Shown here: piece after piece, positions 50,627 to 59,789 of the stretch
Position numbering within the stretch: the first letter of the stretch is position 1
Layout of the letters: each line of letters begins with the position of its first letter
Assembly: GCA_963833505.1 (NCBI GenBank)
Contig: CAWHYG010000007.1
Span: forward strand, 496,001 to 560,000
Length of the DNA: 64,000 nt
From: CAWHYG01 sp963833505
GTDB lineage: Bacteria; Eisenbacteria; RBG-16-71-46; CAIMUX01
Direction: 5' to 3'
Made by a program: the position numbers and the translations under genes
The notes under the pieces: generated by a model
Databases searched by the model: none
The model's input: the letters and a program-made list of their open reading frames with translations, nothing else
Told to the model about the DNA's origin: nothing

Positions 50627-52897
50627 TCACCCGGTCCGGCCGAATCGACGATCCAGATCGGCCAGGGAGACCTGAAGAAAGGTCGGCCGCCCGTGCGGAT
50701 CTCCATGCGGAACGCGGGTGGCAAAGAGCTGATCGACCAGGGCGTTCATCTCCTCCAGGCTCAGCGCCTGGCCGCTTCGGATCGCGCTCCGGCAGGCGAA
50801 GCCCGCCGCCAGCCGTTCGTTGCGGCGCGGGCTGCGGTTCCGATTCGTGGCCAGCTCGTGCAGCAGCTCGCGCAACCGTCCTTCCGGATCCTGGTCCCAG
50901 AAGATCGGCGTGCCGCGAAGCAGGACGGTCTGCTGCCCGAACTCCTCCGCGTCGATGCCGAGGCTCTCCAGGTCGGCGGAGAACTCGCGGAAGGCGGCCC
51001 ATTCGTCGAGATCGAGGGCCAGAGGCAGCGGAAAGAGAAGCTGCTGGGTCGCCGCGGCCGCGCCGCGGAGGTTCTCCAACGCCTGTTCGTAGAGGATCCG
51101 CTCGTGCGCCGCGTGCTGGTCGATGATCAGGAATCCCTGGCGCGTGGGAGCGAAGAGGTAGCGCCGATGAAGCTGCCAGAGCGGAACGAGCGCGCCTTCG
51201 GAGTGAGCTGCGGCGAGCGCGGTCCCGGCATCCGCAGGAGACAACCCGCCTCGAGCCCGGAGAGCGGCATCCGCGGCCTGCGCAGAGTCGAGCGCGGCCT
51301 CGGTGTCGGCATGGGCGGACCCGGCGCCGGCGTCCGCAGGAGCCGGCCCACCGGCAGCGCCAACAGCAGAGGCGTTCTCGATCTGCGGAAAGGCGGACTC
51401 ACCGGCCGCACCCTCGGCCCGCTCACCCACGATTCCGGCGCCGGCAGCGCGTTCCGCTCCCTCGCCCGCGATTCCGGCGCCGGCCCGGTCGGTGCGCAGC
51501 GGATCGTAGAGCAGATCGAAAGCACGCGGGCCGGGTAGATATCGATGGTCGCCCAGGATGCCCGGAAGCCCGCCCGAGCCTCCACCCCGGTGACCATGCC
51601 ATGTCCCAGGCGCGCCGCCCTCGACGCGTCCCGAGCCCTCCGCCGCACCCGTCCGGGCCAGCCCCATCTGGTCCCACGGCCGGCCGCTGCCCGGGTCCTT
51701 CGGATCGAGGTTCCATCCCGGGACCAGCTCAATGGTGCTGGCCTTGACGGCGCGGACGACGGCGCCGAAGAGCGCGGTTTCGTCAAGGAAATGGACCTCG
51801 CGCTTCGTGGGATGCACGTTCACGTCGATCCGGGCCGGATCGCAAGAGAGCAGGATGATCGCGAACGGATTCCGGTTGCCCGGGAGCAGATCCCCGAATC
51901 CCTGGCGCAGCGCGGCGGAGAACCAGGGAGCCGTGACCCAGCGCTTGTTGACCAGGAACGTCTGATGCTGCGTTCCGGGTCGCGCCAGCTCCGGAATGCC
52001 GATGAAGCCGGAGATGCCGGCGGTCGGCGACGAATCACCCAGCGCCAGGACCTTGTCGGCGAACGACGGCCCGTGTAGCTGCACGATCCGGCCCGCGAGC
52101 CCATCGACCGCAGGCAGCTCGAGGAGCGGCGCGCCCCGGCTTCTGAGGAAGAAGGACACCTCGGGAAACGCGAGCGCGCAGGTGGCGACGAGCTTGACCA
52201 CGAGGCGCACTTCGCTTTCCGGGCTCTTGAGGAATCGCTTCCGGACCGGCGAATTATAGAAGAGATCCGCGACCCGCACCGTGGTCCCGCGTGGGCGGGC
52301 GGTCGGCTCGAGGACACGGCAGTCGCCTCCGGCCACGACGACGCGGGTGCCCTCGCCGTTGGTTTCTCCGGCGGTCAGGATCTCCATCCGGGACACGCGC
52401 CCGATCGACGGCAACGCCTCGCCGCGGAAACCGAGAGAGGTGACGCGCAAAAGGTCTTCTTCGGCCTCGAGCTTGCTCGTGGCGTGCGGCTCGAGCGCGA
52501 TCACGAGATCCTCGCGGCTCATCCCGCAGCCGTCGTCGGCAACCTCGATGGACTGGTCGGGGCTCTCGCCGAGGGACACCTCGATCCGGCGGGCTCCGGC
52601 GTCGAGCGAGTTCTCGATCAGCTCCTTAGCCACGGAGAACGGCCGGAGGATCATCTCCCCCGCCGCGATCTTCGCCACGACCCGCGGATCGAGGCGGCGC
52701 ACGCGCGGCGCCGCGGGGCGATCCTTCTCGCGCGGCGTGGGGTGGTTTTCCTCCTGTGGCGAGGGCTGGTGCTCTCCGCGTGGCTCCGCATGGTCGCCGC
52801 CGCGTGCCGCGGGCCGATCCTCGCCGGCCGCCTGATCTCCCTTGCGCGCGGCTGGCGTCCGCTCGTCTTCGGCCGGGCCCGGATTCATTTCCGACAT
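50627..52897 (-). CDS. mutL: DNA mismatch repair protein MutL, endonuclease-type
   Basis: 756 residues; ATG at 52897 with GGAGG 5 nt upstream. A ~70-residue Pro/Glu/Arg-rich tail precedes the GHKL ATPase domain (KIAAGEMILRPFSVAKELIE; DDGCGM; SLGFRGEALPSIGRV) and the transducer domain (NVHPTKREVHFLDE). A Gly/Ala-rich linker follows (about 430-570). The C-terminal dimerisation domain keeps the nicking motif DQHAAHERILYE (DQHA-x2-E-x4-E) and the zinc-linked region (ACRSAIRSGQALS). It therefore nicks DNA itself, as in bacteria without MutH. Both ends carry the low-complexity sequence common in this window. Confidence 0.95.
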   Translation of the reverse strand: MSEMNPGPAEDERTPAARKGDQAAGEDRPAARGGDHAEPRGEHQPSPQEENHPTPREKDRPAAPRVRRLDPRVVAKIAAGEMILRPFSVAKELIENSLDAGARRIEVSLGESPDQSIEVADDGCGMSREDLVIALEPHATSKLEAEEDLLRVTSLGFRGEALPSIGRVSRMEILTAGETNGEGTRVVVAGGDCRVLEPTARPRGTTVRVADLFYNSPVRKRFLKSPESEVRLVVKLVATCALAFPEVSFFLRSRGAPLLELPAVDGLAGRIVQLHGPSFADKVLALGDSSPTAGISGFIGIPELARPGTQHQTFLVNKRWVTAPWFSAALRQGFGDLLPGNRNPFAIILLSCDPARIDVNVHPTKREVHFLDETALFGAVVRAVKASTIELVPGWNLDPKDPGSGRPWDQMGLARTGAAEGSGRVEGGAPGTWHGHRGGGSGGLPGILGDHRYLPGPRAFDLLYDPLRTDRAGAGIAGEGAERAAGAGIVGERAEGAAGESAFPQIENASAVGAAGGPAPADAGAGSAHADTEAALDSAQAADAALRARGGLSPADAGTALAAAHSEGALVPLWQLHRRYLFAPTRQGFLIIDQHAAHERILYEQALENLRGAAAATQQLLFPLPLALDLDEWAAFREFSADLESLGIDAEEFGQQTVLLRGTPIFWDQDPEGRLRELLHELATNRNRSPRRNERLAAGFACRSAIRSGQALSLEEMNALVDQLFATRVPHGDPHGRPTFLQVSLADLDRRFGRTG

Positions 52898-53037
52898 GCC
52901 ATCCTCCGCGGCGGGGCTGGTGCGATCCCGCCGGAGACTCCGTCCAACTCCGCCTCGTCAGGTTAGCAGGTTGCGCGCCGATTTGTGCGCGGCGCGCGCG
53001 GGGGAACAACCCGGGCGGCCGCCGGGCCGGCCCGTTC

Positions 53038-53234
53038 GGGTTTCCCGTGGGTTCCTTGCTCGTGCCCGCAAGACCGGACTCGTCCAGCCGCTGGACCGCC
53101 AGTTCCGGGTCGCCGGTCGATTTCTTGTTCACGCCCGCAAGACGGCGAATCCGGCGAGCCACCGGGCCCGAGCAGGCGCGAGGACAACATTTCCGCGTCC
53201 CGGTCGGTTTCTTGCTCGTCTCCGCAAGACGGGC
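53038..53234 (+). repeat. Three dispersed copies of a ~33-bp unit before the ABC ATPase gene
   Basis: Copies near 53043, 53117 and 53204 share TTTCTTG(C/T)TC or TTCCTTGCTC followed by GC(C/A)CGCAAGAC, spaced about 75-87 bp. The array fills the intergenic region between mutL and the transporter operon and ends 16 bp before the start codon. Confidence 0.7.
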
Positions 53235-53249
53235 TATGTTGGCCCGAGA

Positions 53250-54095
53250 ATGATCGAAACCACCGACCTGACCCGTGTCTATCGCCTTGGAGGCAAGGAG
53301 GTCCGCGCGCTCGACGGCGTGAGCCTCCAGGTCGCCGCGGGAGAATACTTGCGCGTGATCGGCGCTTCCGGTTCGGGAAAATCCACGCTGCTCAGCCTGC
53401 TGGCCGGGCTCGATCGTCCCACGTCCGGAAGCATCCAGACTCCGAAAGGCGACCTCGGCCGGTTTTCCCGCCGCGAGCTGGCTGCCTGGCGTTCGCGCGA
53501 GATCGGGATGGTGTTTCAGTCTTACAATCTCATTCCGCACCAGAGCGCGCTCCAGAACGTCGAGCTGGCGCTCCTCTTCTCGGAAGTCGCGCGCGTGGAG
53601 CGCCGCGGTCGCGCCATTGCCTGGCTGGAACGGCTGGGGCTTCAAGATCGGCTGCATCATCGGCCGTCCGATCTATCGGGCGGAGAGCAGCAGCGCGTCG
53701 CCCTGGCGCGAGCGCTGGCCAAGGGGCCCAGCCTGCTCCTGGCCGATGAACCGACCGGAAACCTCGACGCGGAGAACGCCCACCAGATCGCAACGCTGTT
53801 CCGAGAGCTGCGGCGCGAGGGGATCACGATCGTGCTCGTGACGCACGATGCGACTCTCGCCGCCGGCGACGCCCACCGGACCCTGCGCCTGCATTACGGC
53901 CGCATCGTCGAGGAGAGCGTGCATGTCGGGATGGGTCCTCAGGCAGTTCGGGGATCGGAGGGTCGCCACCGATCCGGATCCGATGCGCCTCAGGAACCGG
54001 AAGGTCGGCACGGACCCGGACCTGATGCACCTGGCAACCCGAGCGGCGGAGATCGGCCCGGCGGCGCGTCGACCGCCGGAGACCCGTCGTCATGA
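53250..54095 (+). CDS. ABC transporter ATPase (LolD/MacB type)
   Basis: 281 residues from the ATG at 53250. Walker A GASGSGKSTLLSLLAGLD, Q-loop IGMVFQSYNLIPHQSALQNV, signature LSGGEQQRVALARALA, Walker B LLLADEPTGNLDAENA, H-loop VTHDATLA. This subfamily powers lipoprotein release or MacB-type export rather than ordinary import. The last ~55 residues are Gly/Arg/Pro-rich and repetitive, outside the conserved fold. Its stop overlaps the permease start by 4 bp (ATGA), so the two form one operon. Confidence 0.94.
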   Translation: MIETTDLTRVYRLGGKEVRALDGVSLQVAAGEYLRVIGASGSGKSTLLSLLAGLDRPTSGSIQTPKGDLGRFSRRELAAWRSREIGMVFQSYNLIPHQSALQNVELALLFSEVARVERRGRAIAWLERLGLQDRLHHRPSDLSGGEQQRVALARALAKGPSLLLADEPTGNLDAENAHQIATLFRELRREGITIVLVTHDATLAAGDAHRTLRLHYGRIVEESVHVGMGPQAVRGSEGRHRSGSDAPQEPEGRHGPGPDAPGNPSGGDRPGGASTAGDPSS

Positions 54096-55609
54096 TCCCC
54101 CGCGAGTTCTTCTCCCTGGCTGCGGGCAACCTCTGGCGGATGCGGCTCCGGACCGCGCTGACCTCGCTCGGAGTCGCGATCGGCATCGGCGCGCTCGTCA
54201 CCATGCTCTCGTTCAGCAACGGCATCCGCACCAACGTGGCCCGCCAGTACAACGAGCTCGGGCTCTTCCGGACGCTGGAGGTGATGTCGAAGCCCATTCC
54301 CGGATTGCGCGGCGGAGATTCCGATGAGCCGGCCCGGCACCGCCGGTCTGACGAGGACCCGCCCGACGTGGGCCAGTCCGGCCGGCCCGACACGAGTACC
54401 TCCAGGCCCAGCAAGTCGGGCCACGGCGACTCCAGCTCGTCCAAGCCGGCCAAGCCCGGCCGGCCCGATGCGAACGTGCCTCCGCTCAATCAGGCCGCAT
54501 TGGATCAGATCGCGGCCATCCCCGGAGTCTCCCTGGTCTATCCCGAGGAGTCCTTCGACGGCCAGGTCGAATGGAGCGGCCGGCAGCTTTCGGCGAGCAT
54601 CCAGGCTCTGCCCCAGGCGTTCATCCGCCAACGAAGCGCAGCCACGATGCAGGGACGCTTCTTCGCGTCCGACAGCTCATCCGAAGCCGTGCTCAGCCGC
54701 CGGTGGATCACCCGCCACCACCTGAAGCCGGACTCGCTCCTCGGGAAGTTCATCGTCATCCGGTCGACCGGCGCGGGCAATCTCCTCCTGGCGCTGGCCA
54801 AGGGCGAGCTGGCGCGCCACGGCTTGTCTTCCGAGCGGATGCACCTCGTCGACCGCGCGGGCAAGGCCATCCTGCCGGCCATCTTCGGCCCCACCACGTT
54901 GACGCTCAAGGTCGTCGGCATCACTGAAGTCGAGGCCGCGTTCGGGATGACCATCGGCAACGTCCTCATCCCGGTGGACACGGCCAAACGGATCGATCAT
55001 CTCTCGTTCTCCAATCCGCTCCAGCTTCTCGCCACGATCTCCGGACCTTCGGAAGGCGGCTGGAGGATGCTGGTGGTGGACACCGCGGATGAACGCTCCA
55101 CGCCGCTCGTCCGCGCCCGTCTGGAGAAGATGGGCTTTCACGTCTTCAGCTTTCTCGACCAGTTCGAGCAGGTCCGGAAATCCTTCCTGCTCTTTGACGC
55201 GCTGGTGGGCGCGCTCGGCTTCATGGCCCTGGTGATCGCCGGCCTGGGCATCGCCAACACCATGGTGATGTCCATTCTGGAACGAACGCGCGAGATCGGC
55301 GTCATGAAGTCGCTGGGCGCGGAAGAGGGACAGATCCGCTGGCTCTTCCTGGTGGAGTCGTCGCTGATCGGGTTGATCGGATCGCTGGCGGGGCTGCTTC
55401 TGGGCACCGTCGCCGGGCGGATCGGAGCCGCGATCATCAGGCACTACATGACCGCGCAGGGGGCGGCGCCGCTGGACATGTTCCACCTCAACGTCGGGAT
55501 CGCGCTGGGGTCGATCGCCTTCGGCGTCCTTCTGAGCCTGGGCGCGGGGCTCTATCCGGCGGCGCGGGCGGCGCAGACGGATCCGGTGGAGGCGCTCCGG
55601 CACGACTGA
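54092..55609 (+). CDS. MacB/LolC-type ABC transporter permease
   Basis: 505 residues. N-terminal membrane helix (RTALTSLGVAIGIGALVTML), a large periplasmic MacB-PCD-like domain (about 60-370), and the FtsX-type C-terminal bundle of three helices (ALVGALGFMALVIAGLGIAN; EIGVMKSLGA coupling helix; LLLGTVAGRIGAAI; ALGSIAFGVLLSLGAGLYPA; ending DPVEALRHD). Within the periplasmic domain (about 70-130) there is a Ser/Pro/Lys/Asp-rich repetitive insert. With the ATPase it likely moves a lipid, lipoprotein or peptide out of the inner membrane. No membrane-fusion partner gene is adjacent. Confidence 0.92.
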   Translation: MIPREFFSLAAGNLWRMRLRTALTSLGVAIGIGALVTMLSFSNGIRTNVARQYNELGLFRTLEVMSKPIPGLRGGDSDEPARHRRSDEDPPDVGQSGRPDTSTSRPSKSGHGDSSSSKPAKPGRPDANVPPLNQAALDQIAAIPGVSLVYPEESFDGQVEWSGRQLSASIQALPQAFIRQRSAATMQGRFFASDSSSEAVLSRRWITRHHLKPDSLLGKFIVIRSTGAGNLLLALAKGELARHGLSSERMHLVDRAGKAILPAIFGPTTLTLKVVGITEVEAAFGMTIGNVLIPVDTAKRIDHLSFSNPLQLLATISGPSEGGWRMLVVDTADERSTPLVRARLEKMGFHVFSFLDQFEQVRKSFLLFDALVGALGFMALVIAGLGIANTMVMSILERTREIGVMKSLGAEEGQIRWLFLVESSLIGLIGSLAGLLLGTVAGRIGAAIIRHYMTAQGAAPLDMFHLNVGIALGSIAFGVLLSLGAGLYPAARAAQTDPVEALRHD

Positions 55610-55789
55610 ACGCTGGTGTCCATGCGCCGCTCCGGCCGAGCAGGATGCTGAGAGCCGGGAGCAGCAAAGGCCGAGCACACAGTGCTGGGACTGAAGCCGC
55701 GCGGGACGCTACGGTCGTTGCCATCTCTTCTCGCCGTCGGACCCACCGAATTGCATCTCGACTGCTCGTGGTCAACCCGAGTAAGGTTC

Positions 55790-55818
55790 TTGCCATCGTC
55801 CCCAACCCCCGATAACAT
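55790..55818 (+). promoter_or_regulatory. Possible sigma-70 promoter of the repeat lipoprotein
   Basis: TTGCCA (55790-55795), 17-bp spacer, TAACAT (55813-55818). It is 123 bp before the ATG at 55941 in an otherwise gene-free 330-bp gap. Confidence 0.35.
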
Positions 55819-55940
55819 CATCTCCGGTCACGTGGACCGGGTCGAAGGGCGTCCGCGGGCGATGATTTGTCATAGGCGCCTCGCTTTCGTCTCCATGCTT
55901 CGCCGGCTCGTCACGCGTCTTGAACATAGGAGTCGAACCA

Positions 55941-57530
55941 ATGAGGACACTCAGCATTGTCGCTGTCGCCATGGTTGCGGGGGGGTTGTACCTCTCAGGT
56001 TGCGCAGGCGCTTTGGTGCATCATCTGAGCACCGAAGACTTTCAGAAGGCCGAGGCTCGTCAGCAGTCCGTCAAGCAAATCACCGATCAGCCCGTGCTTG
56101 CCAGGATCGCCGTAGAAGATGATGCCTGGTTTGTCCGCCGTGATGCTGTCAAGAAGCTTACCGATCAGGCACTGCTGGCCAGGATCGCGATCAAGGACCA
56201 TGTACCCGATGTCCGAGCGGCTGCGGTTGGCAGGTTGACCGACCAGGCGCTGCTGACACAGTTCGCCACCAAGGACAAGAATCCATACGTACGTGCGTCT
56301 GCCGTCTATAATCTGACCGACCAGGCGCTGCTGACGAAGTTTCTCACCACGGACGCGGACGTAGGCGTTCGCGCGGCCGCCGTTCACAATCTAACCGACC
56401 AGACGTTGCTGAGGAACCTTGCTACTGGGGACGCCGAAGGATGGGTGCGATCGGCCGCGGTCGGACATGTCACCGACCAGGCGCTGCTGGCCAGAATGGC
56501 GATTGAGGACAAGGTCCCGGAAGTCAGAGAGGCGGCGACCGAGAATCTGACCGATCAGGCGCTGCTCGCCAGGATAGCGACTGAAGACCCGGTCTTGAAA
56601 GTCCAGGAGGCGGCTATCGCGAATCTGACCGACCAGCCTTTGCTGGCCCAGCTGTGCGCTCATGGCTTGAGCTCGTATCTTCTACCCCGTGCCGTCGAGA
56701 AGGTGACGGACCAGGCACTGCTGCTCCAAATCGCGCTCGTTGACAGGGACTGCAAAGCCACGGACTCCGCCATCGGGAAATTGACCGATCAGGCGATGCT
56801 CGGCAAGGTTGCCATCGAGGGCGAGGCAGAATGCGCCCGTGAGCTCGCGGTCGAGAAGGTCACCGACCAGGTCCTCCTGGCCAGGGTCGCGGAACGTGGA
56901 GACGAGAGCCCGGTCACTCGTTTCAAGGCCATCGCGGCAGTGGATGATTCAAACCCCGTGCTCATGCGATTGGCGGGCGATCTTGCTTCTGTCACCAATG
57001 ACGCCAGGCAGTCCCTCGCTCGCGTCAAGTTGGCCATCCAGGATCCCCTGATAAAGAACAGAATCGCCCGGACCGTACTTGAGGCAAGCATCAGAGACAT
57101 CCAGGAAGGTTATACCGATGCCGGTGCCGATGCCAGGAGAAACCCGATGCTGAACGCATTGCCCGGCTACCCGCCCCCTGATGTCGTGACATTTGATGGC
57201 GAGGCGCTGACGTTCAAATTGGTCCGGGCAGACAGTGTCGCCGTAGTAGAGAGCAATTGGTGCACCGTCTTCGAGCAGAAGATGTGGTCCCACGGTGGGG
57301 CATTCATACCCGCCCGGGTCGAAGCCGGTGAGTTCATGGCAAAACTGTTCCATCTACCTTCGTTCACGCATGACGACTTGCTTCGGGCGGTCGGTTCGAC
57401 GATTCCAGAGGTCAGATTGGGTGCAGTGGCCGATATCAACGACTCAACAATCCTGGCGAAACTGGCCCTGGAGGACAAGGCGCCCGAAGTTCGAGCCGCT
57501 GCGGGCAAGAAACTCTCGGGCCAGCGCTAA
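55941..57530 (+). CDS. HEAT-like repeat lipoprotein
   Basis: 529 residues from the ATG at 55941, with AGGAG 9 nt upstream. Signal peptide ends in the lipobox LYLSGC (Cys about residue 21). Then about eleven 26-residue repeats with consensus LTDQALLARIAxEDxxPEVRxAAVxx, in register from about residue 45 to 330, a HEAT/variant-leucine-repeat-like solenoid. A less regular ~130-residue segment follows, and one or two more repeats close the protein (ILAKLALEDKAPEVRAAAGK). It is probably a protein-binding scaffold anchored to a membrane. By eye it is noticeably less G+C-rich than the flanking genes, suggesting transfer. Function unknown. Confidence 0.8.
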   Translation: MRTLSIVAVAMVAGGLYLSGCAGALVHHLSTEDFQKAEARQQSVKQITDQPVLARIAVEDDAWFVRRDAVKKLTDQALLARIAIKDHVPDVRAAAVGRLTDQALLTQFATKDKNPYVRASAVYNLTDQALLTKFLTTDADVGVRAAAVHNLTDQTLLRNLATGDAEGWVRSAAVGHVTDQALLARMAIEDKVPEVREAATENLTDQALLARIATEDPVLKVQEAAIANLTDQPLLAQLCAHGLSSYLLPRAVEKVTDQALLLQIALVDRDCKATDSAIGKLTDQAMLGKVAIEGEAECARELAVEKVTDQVLLARVAERGDESPVTRFKAIAAVDDSNPVLMRLAGDLASVTNDARQSLARVKLAIQDPLIKNRIARTVLEASIRDIQEGYTDAGADARRNPMLNALPGYPPPDVVTFDGEALTFKLVRADSVAVVESNWCTVFEQKMWSHGGAFIPARVEAGEFMAKLFHLPSFTHDDLLRAVGSTIPEVRLGAVADINDSTILAKLALEDKAPEVRAAAGKKLSGQR

Positions 57531-57533
57531 GAG

Positions 57534-58155
57534 TCAAGACCACGCCCATAGGGCGTGGCTTGAGGAAGGCCCCCCGAGGGGGCCGTTCTCGGTGGAAGGC
57601 CCCGCTGGGGCCTTTGGTTGTTACTTCAGGTCCAGTTCTCCCTGTCCAGCCGCCAGCTCTTCCTGCTCGCGGATGTACTTCCGGATCCGCTCTTCGTCCA
57701 GACCCACCGTGCTTACGCCGTATCCCGTGGCCCAGAAATGCAGCCCGGTCATGCGGCGCTCGCGGAGCAGCTCCCGGTGAATCCGTACCGCGCTCTTGCC
57801 TTTCAGGAACCCGATCGTATGCGACACGCTGAACTTCGGCGGAATGCTCAAGCACATGTGGACATGGTCCGCCACCGCGTGCCCTTCCACCAGCTCCACT
57901 CCCCGCTGGTCGCACAGCTCTCGAAGTATTCGCCCGATCGCACCACGCCAATGACCATAAAGCACCTTCTTCCGGTACTTTGGAATGATCACCACGTGGT
58001 ACTTGCATTCCCACCTCACGTGCGAGAGGCTCTGCCAGTCGTGCATATGGCTCTCCCTCCCCCCACGCGGGGCCTTCCGGGGGGAGAGCCTACTTCTTTA
58101 CACCACGGACCGCTCGAAGCTCTTTGGGTCACACGGCCAGAGGCCGTGGGTTTAG
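57534..58155 (-). mobile_element. IS200/IS605-type element with terminal hairpins
   Basis: About 620 bp holding one tnpA gene. The left end has perfect hairpins CCACGCCC-ATA-GGGCGTGG (57540-57558, extendable by TCAAG/CTTGA), GGCCCCC-CGA-GGGGGCC (57568-57584) and AAGGCCCC-GCT-GGGGCCTT (57596-57614). The right end has GGCTCTCCC...GGGAGAGCC and CACGGCC-AGA-GGCCGTG (58132-58148). Subterminal hairpins and lack of inverted repeats or target duplication are normal for single-strand (Y1) transposition. The 57596-57614 hairpin, followed by T-rich sequence, could also end transcription of the upstream lipoprotein gene. Confidence 0.85.
57621..58046 (-). CDS. tnpA: IS200/IS605-family Y1 transposase TnpA
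   Basis: 141 residues from the ATG at 58046 with GGGAGAG upstream. HUH motif in AVADHVHMCLSIPPK (HVH), a segment GFLKGKSAVRIHRE, and the nucleophile Tyr helix GLDEERIRKYIREQEELAA. Length and all motifs match active IS200-type transposases, which cut and join single-stranded DNA at the terminal hairpins. No TnpB gene is present, as in IS200 itself. Confidence 0.95.
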   Translation of the reverse strand: MHDWQSLSHVRWECKYHVVIIPKYRKKVLYGHWRGAIGRILRELCDQRGVELVEGHAVADHVHMCLSIPPKFSVSHTIGFLKGKSAVRIHRELLRERRMTGLHFWATGYGVSTVGLDEERIRKYIREQEELAAGQGELDLK

Positions 58156-58162
58156 TTGCGGA

Positions 58163-59038
58163 CTAATGGTCCGTCAGGTAGGTCAGGCTCCCGCTAATAA
58201 CTGCGCTATTTCCTGGAGTCCACGTCTCCCCCGCTGGGAGCTTCATCAGCTTGGCCATGAAGGAACCGCGACGGGTCGACACGAGTCCGGGTTCGTTTTG
58301 TATGATGTTTCCGTCCTTGATATAGTTAAGGGTCCCAAGGATGCTCAGGTTCTGACCAAGCATGGTCCGAGCGAAGGGCAGAATGATCTCGATGGTGGTA
58401 TCGACGCAGGTACCGTTCAACGTGAACCAGTAGGTGACCATTTTCCCGATCTTGACATAGTAGCCGTTCTCGGTCAGCTCCATATTGCGAAAACCGATGG
58501 CATGGCAGGGGAAGTTCACGGGTGAACCGATCAGACCTCCTGGCGCCAGGGAGTCGATCGCAGCCTTTGTCTTCGCCGGCGTCATGAAGTGAGTGTCCTC
58601 GACCCCGGACTGTGCTTCGGCCGTCGTCGCCTTCTGCAGAATCGGCGGACCAGCAACGGCCTTCCGTGGCCCCAGAAGGGATCCTGCCACCCAGGTTTCC
58701 AGCCAATGGACCGGGCCGCCGAGGCAGGAGTCGGGAATCGGCGTGCGGTCGCCGAGCATGATCTCGAAGTAGCCCTGCTCGATGTTGACCCCGTTGTGCG
58801 ACTCCGGCCCCCACAGCAGCTTGCCACCCTGGGAGGAGTCATAAAAGGCGAACCGCAGGTCGATCGGGCCTGAGACCGGCTGCCCGTTCGCATCCCGCAG
58901 GAAACCTTGGTAGGACATCACGCCGGGTCCCTGCACGGCCGTCGCCCGGCCGGACAAGGCACACCAACCACAGACCGTGACCAGCGCAACTGCGACATGA
59001 ATGAGACCGCGGTGGCGCCTGCTGAAAGCTCTCATCAT
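58163..59038 (-). CDS. Secreted protein of unknown function
   Basis: 291 residues from the ATG at 59038. Signal peptide HVAVALVTVCGWCALSGRAT, then VMSYQGFLRDANGQPVSGPI DLRFAFYD, a Greek-key-like opening common in large secreted proteins of related uncultured bacteria. GYFEIMLGDRTPIPDSCLGG and WLETWVAG continue that module. The C-terminal part (TENGYYVKIGKMVTYWFTLN; GSLTYLTDH) is strand-rich and resembles phage tail-fibre or adhesin-type ends; this is inference. The 3' end lies right beside the IS200 element; the stop at 58163-58165 is intact. Confidence 0.6.
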   Translation of the reverse strand: MMRAFSRRHRGLIHVAVALVTVCGWCALSGRATAVQGPGVMSYQGFLRDANGQPVSGPIDLRFAFYDSSQGGKLLWGPESHNGVNIEQGYFEIMLGDRTPIPDSCLGGPVHWLETWVAGSLLGPRKAVAGPPILQKATTAEAQSGVEDTHFMTPAKTKAAIDSLAPGGLIGSPVNFPCHAIGFRNMELTENGYYVKIGKMVTYWFTLNGTCVDTTIEIILPFARTMLGQNLSILGTLNYIKDGNIIQNEPGLVSTRRGSFMAKLMKLPAGETWTPGNSAVISGSLTYLTDH

Positions 59039-59061
59039 GGATACCGACCCCCTGTTGGCGT

Positions 59062-59643
59062 TCAATGGAGAACCAGGGCTTTGCCGGTTGCTGACCTGGT
59101 GCCGGATTTCAGCCGGAGAATGTAGACACCGGAGGGGACTCTGTATCCCTGGTCGTCGCGACCGTTCCATCGAATCACGTGCTCGCCGGGTCCGATCGGC
59201 CCGGCAAGGTGTCTCACCACGCGACCGGACGGATCGATGACCTCCAGGGCCGAGGACGAAGCCGCGGGAACGCGGCAGACCACCTCAAGGGAGGCCCGGG
59301 CCGGAATCGGAAGAACGCGCACGATCTGCAAGACTCCCGGCGGACCAGGCTGGAACTCGAATACCTCGCCAACCGGCGGGCATGGGAGCGAGGGCGTTGG
59401 AGGCTCGAAGCCACCCCAGAGAGTGAAAGACGCGTTCGAAGACCGCCCGGCACCCGGCTCCCCCGCGGTGAACACCAGGCTATGTCCGGAGGCGCCGCAA
59501 ACCCACCCGCCCGACGGCGCGACAACGGTCGGCAGCAGGACGTAGGGATCACCCCGGTTCTCAGGCGCGAGTGCGGTAACGGCCCGAAAACCGATGGCGA
59601 GCATCAGGAAGGGCAGCGCGACCTGGCGCGTTCGATGCTTCAT
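59062..59643 (-). CDS. Secreted protein with FlgD-Ig-like C-terminus
   Basis: 193 residues from the ATG at 59643 (MKHRTRQVALPFLMLAIGFR); upstream in-frame sequence has no signal character. After the signal peptide there is a short Pro/Gly-rich region with HSLVFTAGEPGAGRSSNASF TLWGGFEPP. The C-terminal FlgD-Ig-like module follows: SALEVIDPSGRVVRHLAGPI, then HVIRWNGRDDQGYRVPSGVY and ILRLKSG. Such modules may direct surface attachment in FCB-group bacteria. It ends 23 bp before the next secreted gene starts, so the two are probably co-transcribed. Confidence 0.75.
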   Translation of the reverse strand: MKHRTRQVALPFLMLAIGFRAVTALAPENRGDPYVLLPTVVAPSGGWVCGASGHSLVFTAGEPGAGRSSNASFTLWGGFEPPTPSLPCPPVGEVFEFQPGPPGVLQIVRVLPIPARASLEVVCRVPAASSSALEVIDPSGRVVRHLAGPIGPGEHVIRWNGRDDQGYRVPSGVYILRLKSGTRSATGKALVLH

Positions 59644-59789
59644 TCTGACACCTTGATCCCGCGAAGATGCCGTACTCTGCTGCCAGCGGCAATTTGCCCC
59701 GCTTCCATCATACGCTTCGGATGCACCGACGCCACGGATAACCGCTCGCATGGTGGTGCCGCGAGCGGGCGTCCGCTCCCGGGCGAACT

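Noticed and set aside
53824..54631. Minus-strand frames opposite the ABC transporter junction
   Set aside because: Antisense to clear Walker and membrane motifs; low-complexity shadows.
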